Positions 1-7,228 of a DNA stretch of 25,940 nt are shown here, piece after piece. This DNA is from Flavobacterium sp. Lineage in GTDB: Bacteria > Bacteroidota > Bacteroidia > Flavobacteriales > Flavobacteriaceae. The stretch lies in assembly GCF_021151785.1 (NCBI RefSeq), contig NZ_JAGKWP010000026.1, forward strand, positions 1-25,940, given 5' to 3'. Both the position numbers and the translations under genes were made by a program. The notes beneath the pieces are model-generated. The model had not been told where the DNA came from and did not search any database. It was given only the letters and a program-made list of their open reading frames with translations. Position 1 is the first letter of the stretch, and the number at the start of each line of letters is the position of its first letter.

Positions 1-111
1 ATTAATAACATTATGTCTTTTTATTTGTGTAAAAGAAGCAGATTCTGATGATTAAATAAATATATAAAAACAATTTCTTAATTGTTAATTCTTGAATTCC
101 GAACTTCTCAA

Positions 112-119
112 AATCTTTG
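112..119 (+). promoter_or_regulatory. Probable dnaG promoter, -7 element
   Basis: AATCTTTG matches the Bacteroidota -7 consensus TAnnTTTG except at the first base. A TTG at 92-94, 17 bases upstream, can serve as the -33 element. Transcription would begin near 125, about 24 bases before the TTG start codon of dnaG. Confidence 0.5.
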
Positions 120-148
120 TACCTTAGCAATCCTAAAAAATTCAAAAT

Positions 149-2125
149 TTGATTTCAAAAGAAACCATAGAAAAAGTATTTGATATTGCTCGTGTAGAGG
201 AAGTTATTGGTGATTTTGTTCAACTAAAACGCGCTGGTTCTAATTTAAAGGGATTATCTCCGTTTGTTAATGAAAAATCTCCTTCTTTCATGGTTTCTCC
301 TGTAAAACAAATTTGGAAAGATTTTAGCTCAGGAAAAGGAGGAAATGCCATCACCTTTTTAATGGAACACGAGCATTTTACTTATCCCGAAGCCATAAAG
401 TATTTAGCAAAAAAATACAATATTGAGGTTGAAGAAACCATAGAAACCAATGAAGAAAAAGAAAAAGCAAATGAAAAAGAAAGTATGTATTTGGTTTCTG
501 AATTTGCTCGTGACTACTTCAAAAACACCCTTTTAAAGACCGACGAAGGAAAAGCTATTGGATTATCTTATTTTAAAGAAAGAGGGTTTACACAAGAGAC
601 AATAGAAAAATTTCAATTAGGCTTTTCTCCTGATTCTTGGGATGCATTCAGTAAAGAAGCATTAGGAAAAGGTTACCAACTAGAGTATTTAGAAAAAACA
701 GGACTCACAATAAAGCGAGAAGACGGTTCACTTTTTGACCGCTTTAAAGGCAGAGTAATGTTCCCCATTCACAGCATGAGTGGCCGTGTATTGGGTTTTG
801 GTGGTCGAATTTTAACGAATGATAAGAAAGCAGCTAAATACCTCAACTCACCAGAAAGTGATATTTACCATAAAAGTAAAGTATTATACGGCATTTATCA
901 TGCTAAACAAACTATTGCTAAATTAGACAACTGTTATTTAGTTGAAGGCTATACAGATGTTATTCAATTTCACCAAAGCGGAATTGAAAATGTAGTAGCT
1001 TCGTCAGGAACAGCATTAACACCAGATCAAATACGTTTAGTAAGCCGACTCACAAACAACATGACTGTCCTTTTTGATGGTGATGCTGCTGGAATGCGAG
1101 CCGCTGTTCGTGGAATTGACCTCATACTTGAAGCTGGAATGAATGTAAAAGTAGTGACGTTTCCAGATGGTGACGACCCTGATAGTTTTGCAAAAAAAAC
1201 AGCAAATGACGAACTAAAAACCTATCTCCAAGAAAACACAAAAGACTTTATTCAATTCAAAGCAAATTTGATTATGAATGAGGCTAAAAATGATCCTATC
1301 AAAAAAGCAGAAGCTATTAGAGATATGGTGAATAGTATAGCCAAAATATCAGATAGAATTAAACGCGAAATTTACATTCAGGAATGTTCTAGAATTATGG
1401 ATATTTCTGAAGAAGTTTTGTATAATACTTTAGCTCAAATTTCAAAAAAAGAACTTACTGAAGCCAATAAAAAATTTACAGAAGAAAAAAAAGTATTTGA
1501 AGTTTTAAGAAATAACGACATACTTCAACCAGCTAAAATTGATATTCAATACGAATTAGAACAAAAAATTATTGAAATCTTATTGCTATATGGAAATAAA
1601 ATAGAAGAATTTGAAGATACATTTCTTGTTGAAAATGAAGAAGGAGCATTAGTTGAATTCAAGGAAACAAAACCTTTTAGAGTAGCCGAACGAATTTATT
1701 TAACCTTACAAGAAGATGAAATTGAATTGACAAATCCTGTTTTCAAAACAATCTATAACGACTTAATAGCATATCACATTCAAAGCGAAGAATTTAGTAT
1801 TGAAAAATATTTATCCCAAGTCTCAACTGAAGTAGCAGATAAAATTACCTCAATATTAATGTTAGAAGAACGAGATTCACTACATCAATGGGAAAAAAAA
1901 CAAATTGTTGTAAAACAAAAAGAAGAAACCATAGCGCAATATGTAAACGAAACCATCCTAACACTTAGATGGTATCTTGTGCATAAAATAATTGATGACA
2001 CTAAAAATTCAGTGTCATCAAATATTGAAATTGATAATTCAGAAATACTAACGAGTATAAAAGATTATCTAGGACTTACAAAAGTAATTGCTAAAAATCT
2101 AGGAAGAGTTCTAGCTCGTTTTTAA
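149..2125 (+). CDS. dnaG: DNA primase DnaG, zinc-ligand-less form
   Basis: Makes the RNA primers for chromosome replication, working with the replicative helicase DnaB. The 658-residue product has the normal order: an N-terminal zinc-ribbon-like domain (about 1-100), the RNA polymerase core with a Toprim fold (EGYTD at 266-270, DGD at 310-312, DPDS further on), and a divergent helical C-terminal domain that would contact the helicase. The CHC2 zinc ligands are absent. Where E. coli has CPFH and CFGC, this protein has SPFV (37-40) and DFSS (58-61), although the surrounding NEKSPSF and GGNAI motifs are conserved. The start is TTG. The next in-frame ATG would remove the first 47 residues, including conserved ones, and the putative promoter lies just upstream. 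The gene ends three bases from the convergent response regulator, with no obvious terminator between them. Confidence 0.96.
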   Translation: MISKETIEKVFDIARVEEVIGDFVQLKRAGSNLKGLSPFVNEKSPSFMVSPVKQIWKDFSSGKGGNAITFLMEHEHFTYPEAIKYLAKKYNIEVEETIETNEEKEKANEKESMYLVSEFARDYFKNTLLKTDEGKAIGLSYFKERGFTQETIEKFQLGFSPDSWDAFSKEALGKGYQLEYLEKTGLTIKREDGSLFDRFKGRVMFPIHSMSGRVLGFGGRILTNDKKAAKYLNSPESDIYHKSKVLYGIYHAKQTIAKLDNCYLVEGYTDVIQFHQSGIENVVASSGTALTPDQIRLVSRLTNNMTVLFDGDAAGMRAAVRGIDLILEAGMNVKVVTFPDGDDPDSFAKKTANDELKTYLQENTKDFIQFKANLIMNEAKNDPIKKAEAIRDMVNSIAKISDRIKREIYIQECSRIMDISEEVLYNTLAQISKKELTEANKKFTEEKKVFEVLRNNDILQPAKIDIQYELEQKIIEILLLYGNKIEEFEDTFLVENEEGALVEFKETKPFRVAERIYLTLQEDEIELTNPVFKTIYNDLIAYHIQSEEFSIEKYLSQVSTEVADKITSILMLEERDSLHQWEKKQIVVKQKEETIAQYVNETILTLRWYLVHKIIDDTKNSVSSNIEIDNSEILTSIKDYLGLTKVIAKNLGRVLARF

Positions 2126-2128
2126 GAA

Positions 2129-2761
2129 TTAAGAAATAATTTCTAACTCTCTTGACTTATTTAATAAATCCACTAAATTCGTTACATTAAGTTTTTGTAA
2201 CAATCTCAACTTATAAGTACTAATTGTTTTTTCATCTAAAGATAAGATTTTAGCAACTTCTTTGTTTTTCTTACCTTCATTGAAATATCTTAATACTTCA
2301 ATTTCTCTTGAAGACAATTTTTTATACAAACGATCTTCTTTTTTTACTTTTTTAAGCATTTCAATAGCCTCTCTTACCGCCTCACTGAAAATAATTTCAC
2401 CTGTATGAACTTTCAAAATAGCATTTTCAAGTTCAGTCATTTCAATGTTTTTCGACAAATAAGCTCTTACACCAGATTTGATAGCTGGTGGCGCATACAA
2501 CGTGTCAGAAACATTAGTATAAATAATGAAATTCACTAATGGATGAGATTTAATCAGAGATTTAACATTCATAATCGAATTTAAGCCTGTAAGCTCAACA
2601 TCGATAATTACAATGTTAAATTTTCCTTTTGATAATACTTTTTGCAACTCATCAAAGCTTTTAACAAATGATTCAATTTTGCAATTTTTACTTTCTGCGA
2701 AGTAAGTTTTAACACCATGGTGAACAACCGGAGAATTGTCCGCGAAACAAATCGTTATCAT
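2129..2761 (-). CDS. Orphan LuxR/NarL-family response regulator
   Basis: A 210-residue two-domain response regulator. The receiver domain (about 1-120) has the phospho-acceptor Asp54 in IIDVE, a Thr in FIIYTN and a Lys in YLSKN. Its acidic pocket reads D8-N9 where most receivers have two acidic residues. The C-terminal LuxR-type helix-turn-helix (about 148-205) has the typical LSSREIEVLRY start and the KTISTYK recognition helix. It is expected to bind DNA after phosphorylation. No histidine kinase is present in the window, so the input signal is unknown. The gene has its own putative promoter and is separated from upstream nadE by 79 bases. Function beyond the family is not recognised. Confidence 0.9.
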   Translation of the reverse strand: MITICFADNSPVVHHGVKTYFAESKNCKIESFVKSFDELQKVLSKGKFNIVIIDVELTGLNSIMNVKSLIKSHPLVNFIIYTNVSDTLYAPPAIKSGVRAYLSKNIEMTELENAILKVHTGEIIFSEAVREAIEMLKKVKKEDRLYKKLSSREIEVLRYFNEGKKNKEVAKILSLDEKTISTYKLRLLQKLNVTNLVDLLNKSRELEIIS

Positions 2762-2804
2762 AGTAGTTCTTTTTAATTAATTGGAGATTTATAAATATTT
2801 TTTA

Positions 2805-2812
2805 CAAATTTA
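2805..2812 (-). promoter_or_regulatory. Putative -7 element of the response regulator
   Basis: On the minus strand this reads TAAATTTG, a full match to TAnnTTTG, about 43 bases upstream of the response regulator ATG. No clear -33 TTG is visible. Confidence 0.4.
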
Positions 2813-2840
2813 ATAAAAATAACCTGAATATTTTACTTTT

Positions 2841-3653
2841 TTATAATAGTTTAACTTTATCGGGCAATAGACAAACAGGAATAGCCTGCATTTTATGCTG
2901 ATTACTGGTGTTCAGGCGCTTATAAATTTCTAATACTTGCGCTTTTCTTCCTTCAAAATTTTCAGACAAACTCCCTTTTTGAGTTTCTATCATAGCCCAT
3001 TCTAATTCATCATAGGTAGCTCCTAATTGATCTTCATCACTTCGATCATCACCAAATAATCCATCGGTAGGTTTAGCTTGTAAAATACTTCGTGGCACTC
3101 CTAAAAAAGCAGCTAATTCACGAACTTCACTTTTCATTAAGTCCGCAATAGGACTAACATCCACTCCCCCATCACCGTATTTGGTAAAAAATCCAACCCC
3201 AAAATCTTCTACTTTATTTCCCGTTCCAGCGACAATAAGTCCATGTAAACCACCTAAATAATACAAAGTAGTCATTCTTAAACGTGCTCTTGTATTAGCT
3301 AAAGTTAAATTCAAAATGGCTTCATTCTCACTTACTGGGACTTGACCTTTAAATGCTTCAAATACTGGTGTTAAATCAACACGTTCTTTATTGACATTAG
3401 AAAATCTTTGCATTAACTGATCAATATGTTCATATGCTCTACTAACATGACTTTCTGCTTGATGAATAGGCATTTCTACACACAGCGTAGGAAAACCAGT
3501 CATAGCACACAATGTAGAAGTTAATGCACTATCAATACCACCAGAAATACCCACTACAAAACCTTTAACTTTAGCATTTTCAGCATATGTTTTTAACCAA
3601 TTCACGATATAATCTGTAACAGACTCAACATTTAACTTACTAGCATTTACCAT
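2841..3653 (-). CDS. nadE: Ammonia-dependent NAD+ synthetase NadE
   Basis: Catalyses the last step of NAD biosynthesis, the ATP-dependent amidation of nicotinic acid adenine dinucleotide. The PP-loop signature SGGIDSA is at residues 37-43, and the downstream GTGNKVEDFGVGFFTKYGDG segment is characteristic of NadE. At 270 residues it is the single-domain form, with no glutaminase (nitrilase) domain, so free ammonia is the expected nitrogen donor. It is transcribed divergently from gldB, with 74 bases between the start codons. From memory of Flavobacterium genomes, nadE beside gldBC is a recurring arrangement. Confidence 0.95.
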   Translation of the reverse strand: MVNASKLNVESVTDYIVNWLKTYAENAKVKGFVVGISGGIDSALTSTLCAMTGFPTLCVEMPIHQAESHVSRAYEHIDQLMQRFSNVNKERVDLTPVFEAFKGQVPVSENEAILNLTLANTRARLRMTTLYYLGGLHGLIVAGTGNKVEDFGVGFFTKYGDGGVDVSPIADLMKSEVRELAAFLGVPRSILQAKPTDGLFGDDRSDEDQLGATYDELEWAMIETQKGSLSENFEGRKAQVLEIYKRLNTSNQHKMQAIPVCLLPDKVKLL

Positions 3654-3684
3654 TTTTTTAAACTTTTATTAGGTAGATAAATTA

Positions 3685-3692
3685 TATATTTG
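3685..3692 (+). promoter_or_regulatory. Putative gldB promoter, -7 element
   Basis: TATATTTG matches TAnnTTTG exactly, in the nadE-gldB divergent region. Predicted transcription start is near 3699, about 29 bases upstream of the gldB ATG. No convincing -33 TTG is seen. Confidence 0.5.
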
Positions 3693-3727
3693 CACTAAAT
3701 TTTGATAAAATTACTAAAAATCAAATA

Positions 3728-4690
3728 ATGAGAAAAATATTCGCCCTATTTATACTTTCTTTACTATTTGTTCAATGCAAAAAAGAAGATGCTAAAGAAC
3801 AAGCATTAGACATTAAAAAATCGGTCAATTTATCTATTGAACGTTTTGATGTGAAATATGCACAGGCAACACCTGCGACTTTACCCAAACTTAAGGCAGA
3901 ATATCCTTTTTTATTTCCATCGCAATTTCCTGATACACTTTGGACAAATAAGTTAAAAGACAAGTATTTTATTGAATTAAACAAAGAAGTAAAAAAACAA
4001 TTTCCTAACACAACTCAACTTGAAGATGATATTGAGATGCTAATTAGTAGAATTAAATATTATTTTCCTGAAGAGAAAACACCTCGAGTTATTACACTTA
4101 TTAATGAGGTACTTTTAGACAAAAAGGCATTGTACACAAATGACTTTATTTTTATTTCTTTAGATTGCTATTTAGGGAACAAACATCCTTTCTATGACGT
4201 TTTCGCAGCCTATCAAAAACAAAATTTAGTAAAGGAACAAATCTTACCTGATTTAGTTACTAATTTTGGATATAGAAAAGTGATTCCATCTCAAGACAAA
4301 ACCTTATTAGGAGAAATGATTTATTTTGGAAAAATACAATATTTAAAAGATGTCTTACTTCCAACAATTTCTGATGCTGTAAAAATAGGCTATACCACTA
4401 CACAATATAAGTGGTGTGAAGAAAATGAAGCACAAATTTGGTCTTATTTGATTGAAAACAAATTATTATATGACAACAATATAAAAAATTACCAACGATT
4501 CATTGAAGATGCTCCTTTCACAAAATTCTATGAAGCTATTGATAGAGAATCACCAGGAAGAGTAGGTCAATGGGTAGGCTGGCAAATTGTAAAATCATAT
4601 ATGGATAATAATGATATTTCTGTAGAGAAATTGTTAAAAATGGAACCTCTTGAAATTTTCAATAATTCTAAATACAAACCTAAAAAATAA
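3728..4690 (+). CDS. gldB: Gliding motility lipoprotein GldB
   Basis: GldB is a flavobacterial protein required for gliding motility; in F. johnsoniae gldB mutants do not glide. The 320-residue product starts with a short basic and hydrophobic signal (MRKIFALFILSLLFVQC) followed by the charged CKKED, consistent with a lipoprotein acylated on Cys17. The -1 residue is Gln rather than the usual Gly, Ala or Ser, so the lipobox is non-canonical. The mature part is soluble and contains the family's AYQKQ, GEMIYFGK and PGRVGQWVGWQIV segments; the last of these is a conserved GldB feature. It is followed by gldC 39 bases downstream, most likely as one transcript. Confidence 0.94.
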   Translation: MRKIFALFILSLLFVQCKKEDAKEQALDIKKSVNLSIERFDVKYAQATPATLPKLKAEYPFLFPSQFPDTLWTNKLKDKYFIELNKEVKKQFPNTTQLEDDIEMLISRIKYYFPEEKTPRVITLINEVLLDKKALYTNDFIFISLDCYLGNKHPFYDVFAAYQKQNLVKEQILPDLVTNFGYRKVIPSQDKTLLGEMIYFGKIQYLKDVLLPTISDAVKIGYTTTQYKWCEENEAQIWSYLIENKLLYDNNIKNYQRFIEDAPFTKFYEAIDRESPGRVGQWVGWQIVKSYMDNNDISVEKLLKMEPLEIFNNSKYKPKK

Positions 4691-4729
4691 GCCATTACAA
4701 ATAGCTTAAACCATAAATACAATCAAACT

Positions 4730-5059
4730 ATGTCAAAAAGTTCTGAAATTAAAATCAATATTGAATTAGACGAAAATCACGTTCCAGAAAAACTACTATG
4801 GACAGCAAAAGATGGAGGCGTTGAGAATGAAGAAGCAAAAACAGTATTATTATCTATTTGGGATGCCAATGCAAAAGAAACTCTTCGTATTGATTTATGG
4901 ACAAAAGATATGCCTGTTGATGAAATGAAAATTTTCTTTCATCAAACTTTAGTTGCTATGACTGATACATTTGGACGTGCTACAGGAGATGAAAAAATGG
5001 CTGCTACAATGCAAGATTTTTGTGATTATTTCGCCGAAAAATTAGAATTAAAAAAATAA
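4730..5059 (+). CDS. gldC: Gliding motility protein GldC
   Basis: Small (109 residues) cytoplasmic protein of the GldC family, with no signal peptide or membrane segment. The IKINIELDENHVPEK start and the ETLRIDLWTKDMPVDEMK core are typical. In F. johnsoniae, GldC is not essential but improves colony spreading, and it lies in an operon with gldB as here. Its biochemical role is unknown. The coding region ends next to a long hairpin shared with the convergent CoA-transferase gene. Confidence 0.93.
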   Translation: MSKSSEIKINIELDENHVPEKLLWTAKDGGVENEEAKTVLLSIWDANAKETLRIDLWTKDMPVDEMKIFFHQTLVAMTDTFGRATGDEKMAATMQDFCDYFAEKLELKK

Positions 5060-5069
5060 AAAACATCCT

Positions 5070-5123
5070 TATAATTGACTGCCTCAAAAAGTTAGATACT
5101 ATTTGAGTGCAGTCTTAATTATA
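5070..5123. terminator. Long bulged hairpin between convergent genes
   Basis: GACTGCCTCAAA (5077-5088) pairs with TTTGAGTGCAGTC (5102-5114) with one bulged base. The outer arms TATAATT (5070-5076) and AATTATA (5117-5123) continue the stem across a two-base bulge. It lies between the 3' ends of gldC and the CoA-transferase gene and probably works as a bidirectional terminator, although it lacks a strong T-tract. The left arm also resembles the terminal repeats of IS3-like elements, so a remnant is possible. Confidence 0.5.
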
Positions 5124-5128
5124 TAGCT

Positions 5129-6403
5129 TTAAATATTATTTTTAAACTCAAAGTAAGCCTTTTCAATCGCTTCTTGATGCAATGGATGGGCAATTTTTAC
5201 CATCTCATTAGCTCTTTGTTTCAACGTTTTTCCATATAAATCGGCAATACCATTTTCTGTAATAATATAATGAACGTGTGCTCTTGTAGTTACTACACCT
5301 GCTCCTTGTTTAAGATAAGGAACTATTCTACTTTCTCCTCTTTTTGTAATTGACGGTAAAGCAATAATTGCTTTACCTCCTTCACTTAACGAAGCTCCTC
5401 TTATAAAATCCATTTGTCCACCTACACCAGAATACATTTTTGCTCCTATTGAGTCTGCACAAACTTGTCCTGTCAAATCAACTTCTATAGCTGAATTAAT
5501 AGCAACCATTCTATTATTCTTCCTTATTTTAGCCGTATCATTTACAAAAGAAGACTCTTTCATTTCAATAAATGGATTGTCATTAACAAAATCATATAAT
5601 CGTTTTGAACCCATTAAGAAAGTAGCCAAAGCGCGCCCTCTTGATACTGATTTATAATTACAATTAATCACATCATTTTCAATTAAATCAATCACACCGT
5701 CAGAAAACATCTCTGTGTGTAAGCCTAAATTTTTATGATTAGTCAATTTACTTAATGCTGCATTTGGAATAGAGCCAATACCCATTTGAAGTGTACTTTT
5801 ATCTTCAATTAACGAAGCAATATAAGTACCAATTTTCTCTTCTTCCATTGAAAAAGGAACCACTTCGTTAGAATAAATAGGCACATCTACCTCAACCAAA
5901 TAATCTATTTCAGAAACATGTAAGATTCCATCTCCAAAAGTTCTTGGCATATTTTTATTGACTTGTGCAATAACAATTTTTGCATTTTCAACAGCTGCTA
6001 CTGTAGCTTCAACAGATGTTCCTAACGAACAATAACCATGTTGATCAGGAGGTGAAACGTGGATAAAAACTACATCTAAATGCAAAACTTTTTTTCGAAA
6101 CAGCAATGGCAATTCACTCAAAAAAACAGGGGTATACGAACCATTTCCTGACTTTAATGTGTGTCTAACGTTTGCACCAATAAAAAAGGAATTGACATGA
6201 AAACTTTCTGATAAATCAGGATTTGCGTATAACGCTTCTCCTTCAGTATGTAAATGACAAATTTCTACATTTCGCAATTCTGCTGCGCGATCTGTAAGTG
6301 CTTTTGTCAACACAGTGGGTGTTGCTGCTGCCGCTTGAACATAAACACGGTCTCCTGATTTTACAACTTTTACAGCCTCAGCTGCGGTTACATATTGACT
6401 CAT
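5129..6403 (-). CDS. Acetyl-CoA hydrolase / CoA-transferase family enzyme
   Basis: A 424-residue family I-type CoA transferase related to 4-hydroxybutyrate CoA-transferases and acetyl-CoA hydrolases. It would move CoA between short-chain carboxylic acids, or hydrolyse acetyl-CoA, in the cytoplasm. Visible features are the N-terminal CoA-transferase half with FIHVSPPDQHGY, the GIGSIPNAAL motif (about 208-217), the presumed catalytic Glu231 in LHTEMFSDG, and a C-terminal GVGGQMDF segment that binds CoA in relatives. The exact substrate cannot be read from sequence. The gene is monocistronic, with a putative -7 element about 15 bases upstream, and is divergent from the tetR-led exporter operon, so that regulator could also affect it. 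Confidence 0.88.
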   Translation of the reverse strand: MSQYVTAAEAVKVVKSGDRVYVQAAAATPTVLTKALTDRAAELRNVEICHLHTEGEALYANPDLSESFHVNSFFIGANVRHTLKSGNGSYTPVFLSELPLLFRKKVLHLDVVFIHVSPPDQHGYCSLGTSVEATVAAVENAKIVIAQVNKNMPRTFGDGILHVSEIDYLVEVDVPIYSNEVVPFSMEEEKIGTYIASLIEDKSTLQMGIGSIPNAALSKLTNHKNLGLHTEMFSDGVIDLIENDVINCNYKSVSRGRALATFLMGSKRLYDFVNDNPFIEMKESSFVNDTAKIRKNNRMVAINSAIEVDLTGQVCADSIGAKMYSGVGGQMDFIRGASLSEGGKAIIALPSITKRGESRIVPYLKQGAGVVTTRAHVHYIITENGIADLYGKTLKQRANEMVKIAHPLHQEAIEKAYFEFKNNI

Positions 6404-6417
6404 ACCTTATTTTTTTA

Positions 6418-6425
6418 CAAAATTA
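6418..6425 (-). promoter_or_regulatory. Putative CoA-transferase promoter, -7 element
   Basis: On the minus strand this reads TAATTTTG, a full TAnnTTTG match. A TTG (CAA on the plus strand at 6441-6443) lies 15 bases upstream, slightly close for a -33 element. The 5' leader would be about 10 bases. Confidence 0.45.
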
Positions 6426-6461
6426 TCAATACAAGTTACGCAATTTTATGACAAATCTCAT

Positions 6462-6547
6462 ACTATTTAGACTATTTACAAATTATAAATAAAAGTTAAA
6501 ATTTCAAAATTAATAGCAATACTATTATCTTTGTATAAAACACTATT
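6462..6547. promoter_or_regulatory. Repeat-rich divergent control region, candidate TetR operator
   Basis: ACTATT occurs four times on the same strand, at 6462, 6471, 6521 and 6542. The first two are a tandem direct repeat (ACTATTTAG, ACTATTTAC). The third is the right arm of an inverted repeat, TAATAG-caata-CTATTA (6511-6527), whose end overlaps the -7 element of the tetR gene. This position and 17-bp size suit an autoregulatory TetR operator. Assignment is inference. Confidence 0.4.
6526..6533 (+). promoter_or_regulatory. Promoter of the tetR-ABC-hlyD-tolC operon, -7 element
   Basis: TATCTTTG fully matches TAnnTTTG. The predicted start is near 6540, leaving a leader of about 10 bases before the tetR ATG at 6551. 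The element overlaps the right end of the inverted repeat 6511-6527. Confidence 0.55.
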
Positions 6548-6550
6548 GAA

Positions 6551-7225
6551 ATGGCCATATTTATTTCTAATATTAAATTTAACATAGGAGACTCCATATA
6601 TGTTAAAGACCCAGAAACATCAGAACTTGGGAAAAAAATTTTAAAAGAAAGCATCCTCTTAATCAATGAGATTGGTTTTGAGGAATTTACATTCAAAAAA
6701 TTAGGGATTAAAATTGGCTCTAATGAAAGTTCTATTTATCGCTATTTTGAGAATAAGCACAAGTTGTTAGTTTATCTTTCGTGTTGGTATTGGAGTTGGA
6801 TTGAATACAAATTGGTTTTTGCAACAGCAAATATGGAAAATCCCATGCAAAAACTAATCAAGGCAATTGCTGTTGTAACAGAGAAAATTGAAGATGATGA
6901 AACAACGGATTACATTAACGAATCTGTTTTAAATAAAATCATTATAGAAGAATTTTCTAAAACACTACAAACCAGAGAAGTAGACAATGAAAACAAAAAA
7001 GGCTATTTCATCATTTATAAAAGAGTAATCAATAGGATCATTAGTTTTGTAGAAGATGTGAATCCAGACTATCCTTATGCGAAAAGCTTAATTTCAAGCA
7101 TTGTTGAGGGAGCGCTTCATCAACATTTTTTGAAAGATCATTTAAAAACAATTACCAATTGCAATGAAGAAATTAGTCCTATGCACTTTTACACGCATTT
7201 AGTTGAAAATCTATTAAAAAAATAA
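6551..7225 (+). CDS. TetR-family transcriptional regulator
   Basis: A 224-residue one-component regulator. An N-terminal extension of about 25 residues precedes the TetR helix-turn-helix (about 27-72), recognisable from ILLINEIGFEEFTFKKLG and the GSNESSIYRYFENKHKLLVY segment. The C-terminal ligand-binding part has no recognised effector. It is the first gene of an operon and is followed three bases later by the ABC transporter, so it most likely controls the exporter and itself. The flavobacterial relatives I recall have the same gene order. Confidence 0.88.
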   Translation: MAIFISNIKFNIGDSIYVKDPETSELGKKILKESILLINEIGFEEFTFKKLGIKIGSNESSIYRYFENKHKLLVYLSCWYWSWIEYKLVFATANMENPMQKLIKAIAVVTEKIEDDETTDYINESVLNKIIIEEFSKTLQTREVDNENKKGYFIIYKRVINRIISFVEDVNPDYPYAKSLISSIVEGALHQHFLKDHLKTITNCNEEISPMHFYTHLVENLLKK

Positions 7226-7228
7226 AAT

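Noticed and set aside
3772..4011. 79-codon minus-strand frame inside gldB
   Set aside because: It lies wholly within gldB, has no recognisable domain, and gldB has strong family motifs on the other strand.
6298..6492. 64-codon plus-strand frame covering the start of the CoA-transferase gene and its promoter
   Set aside because: Mostly antisense to a well-supported gene, with low-complexity Leu/Gln text and no family features.
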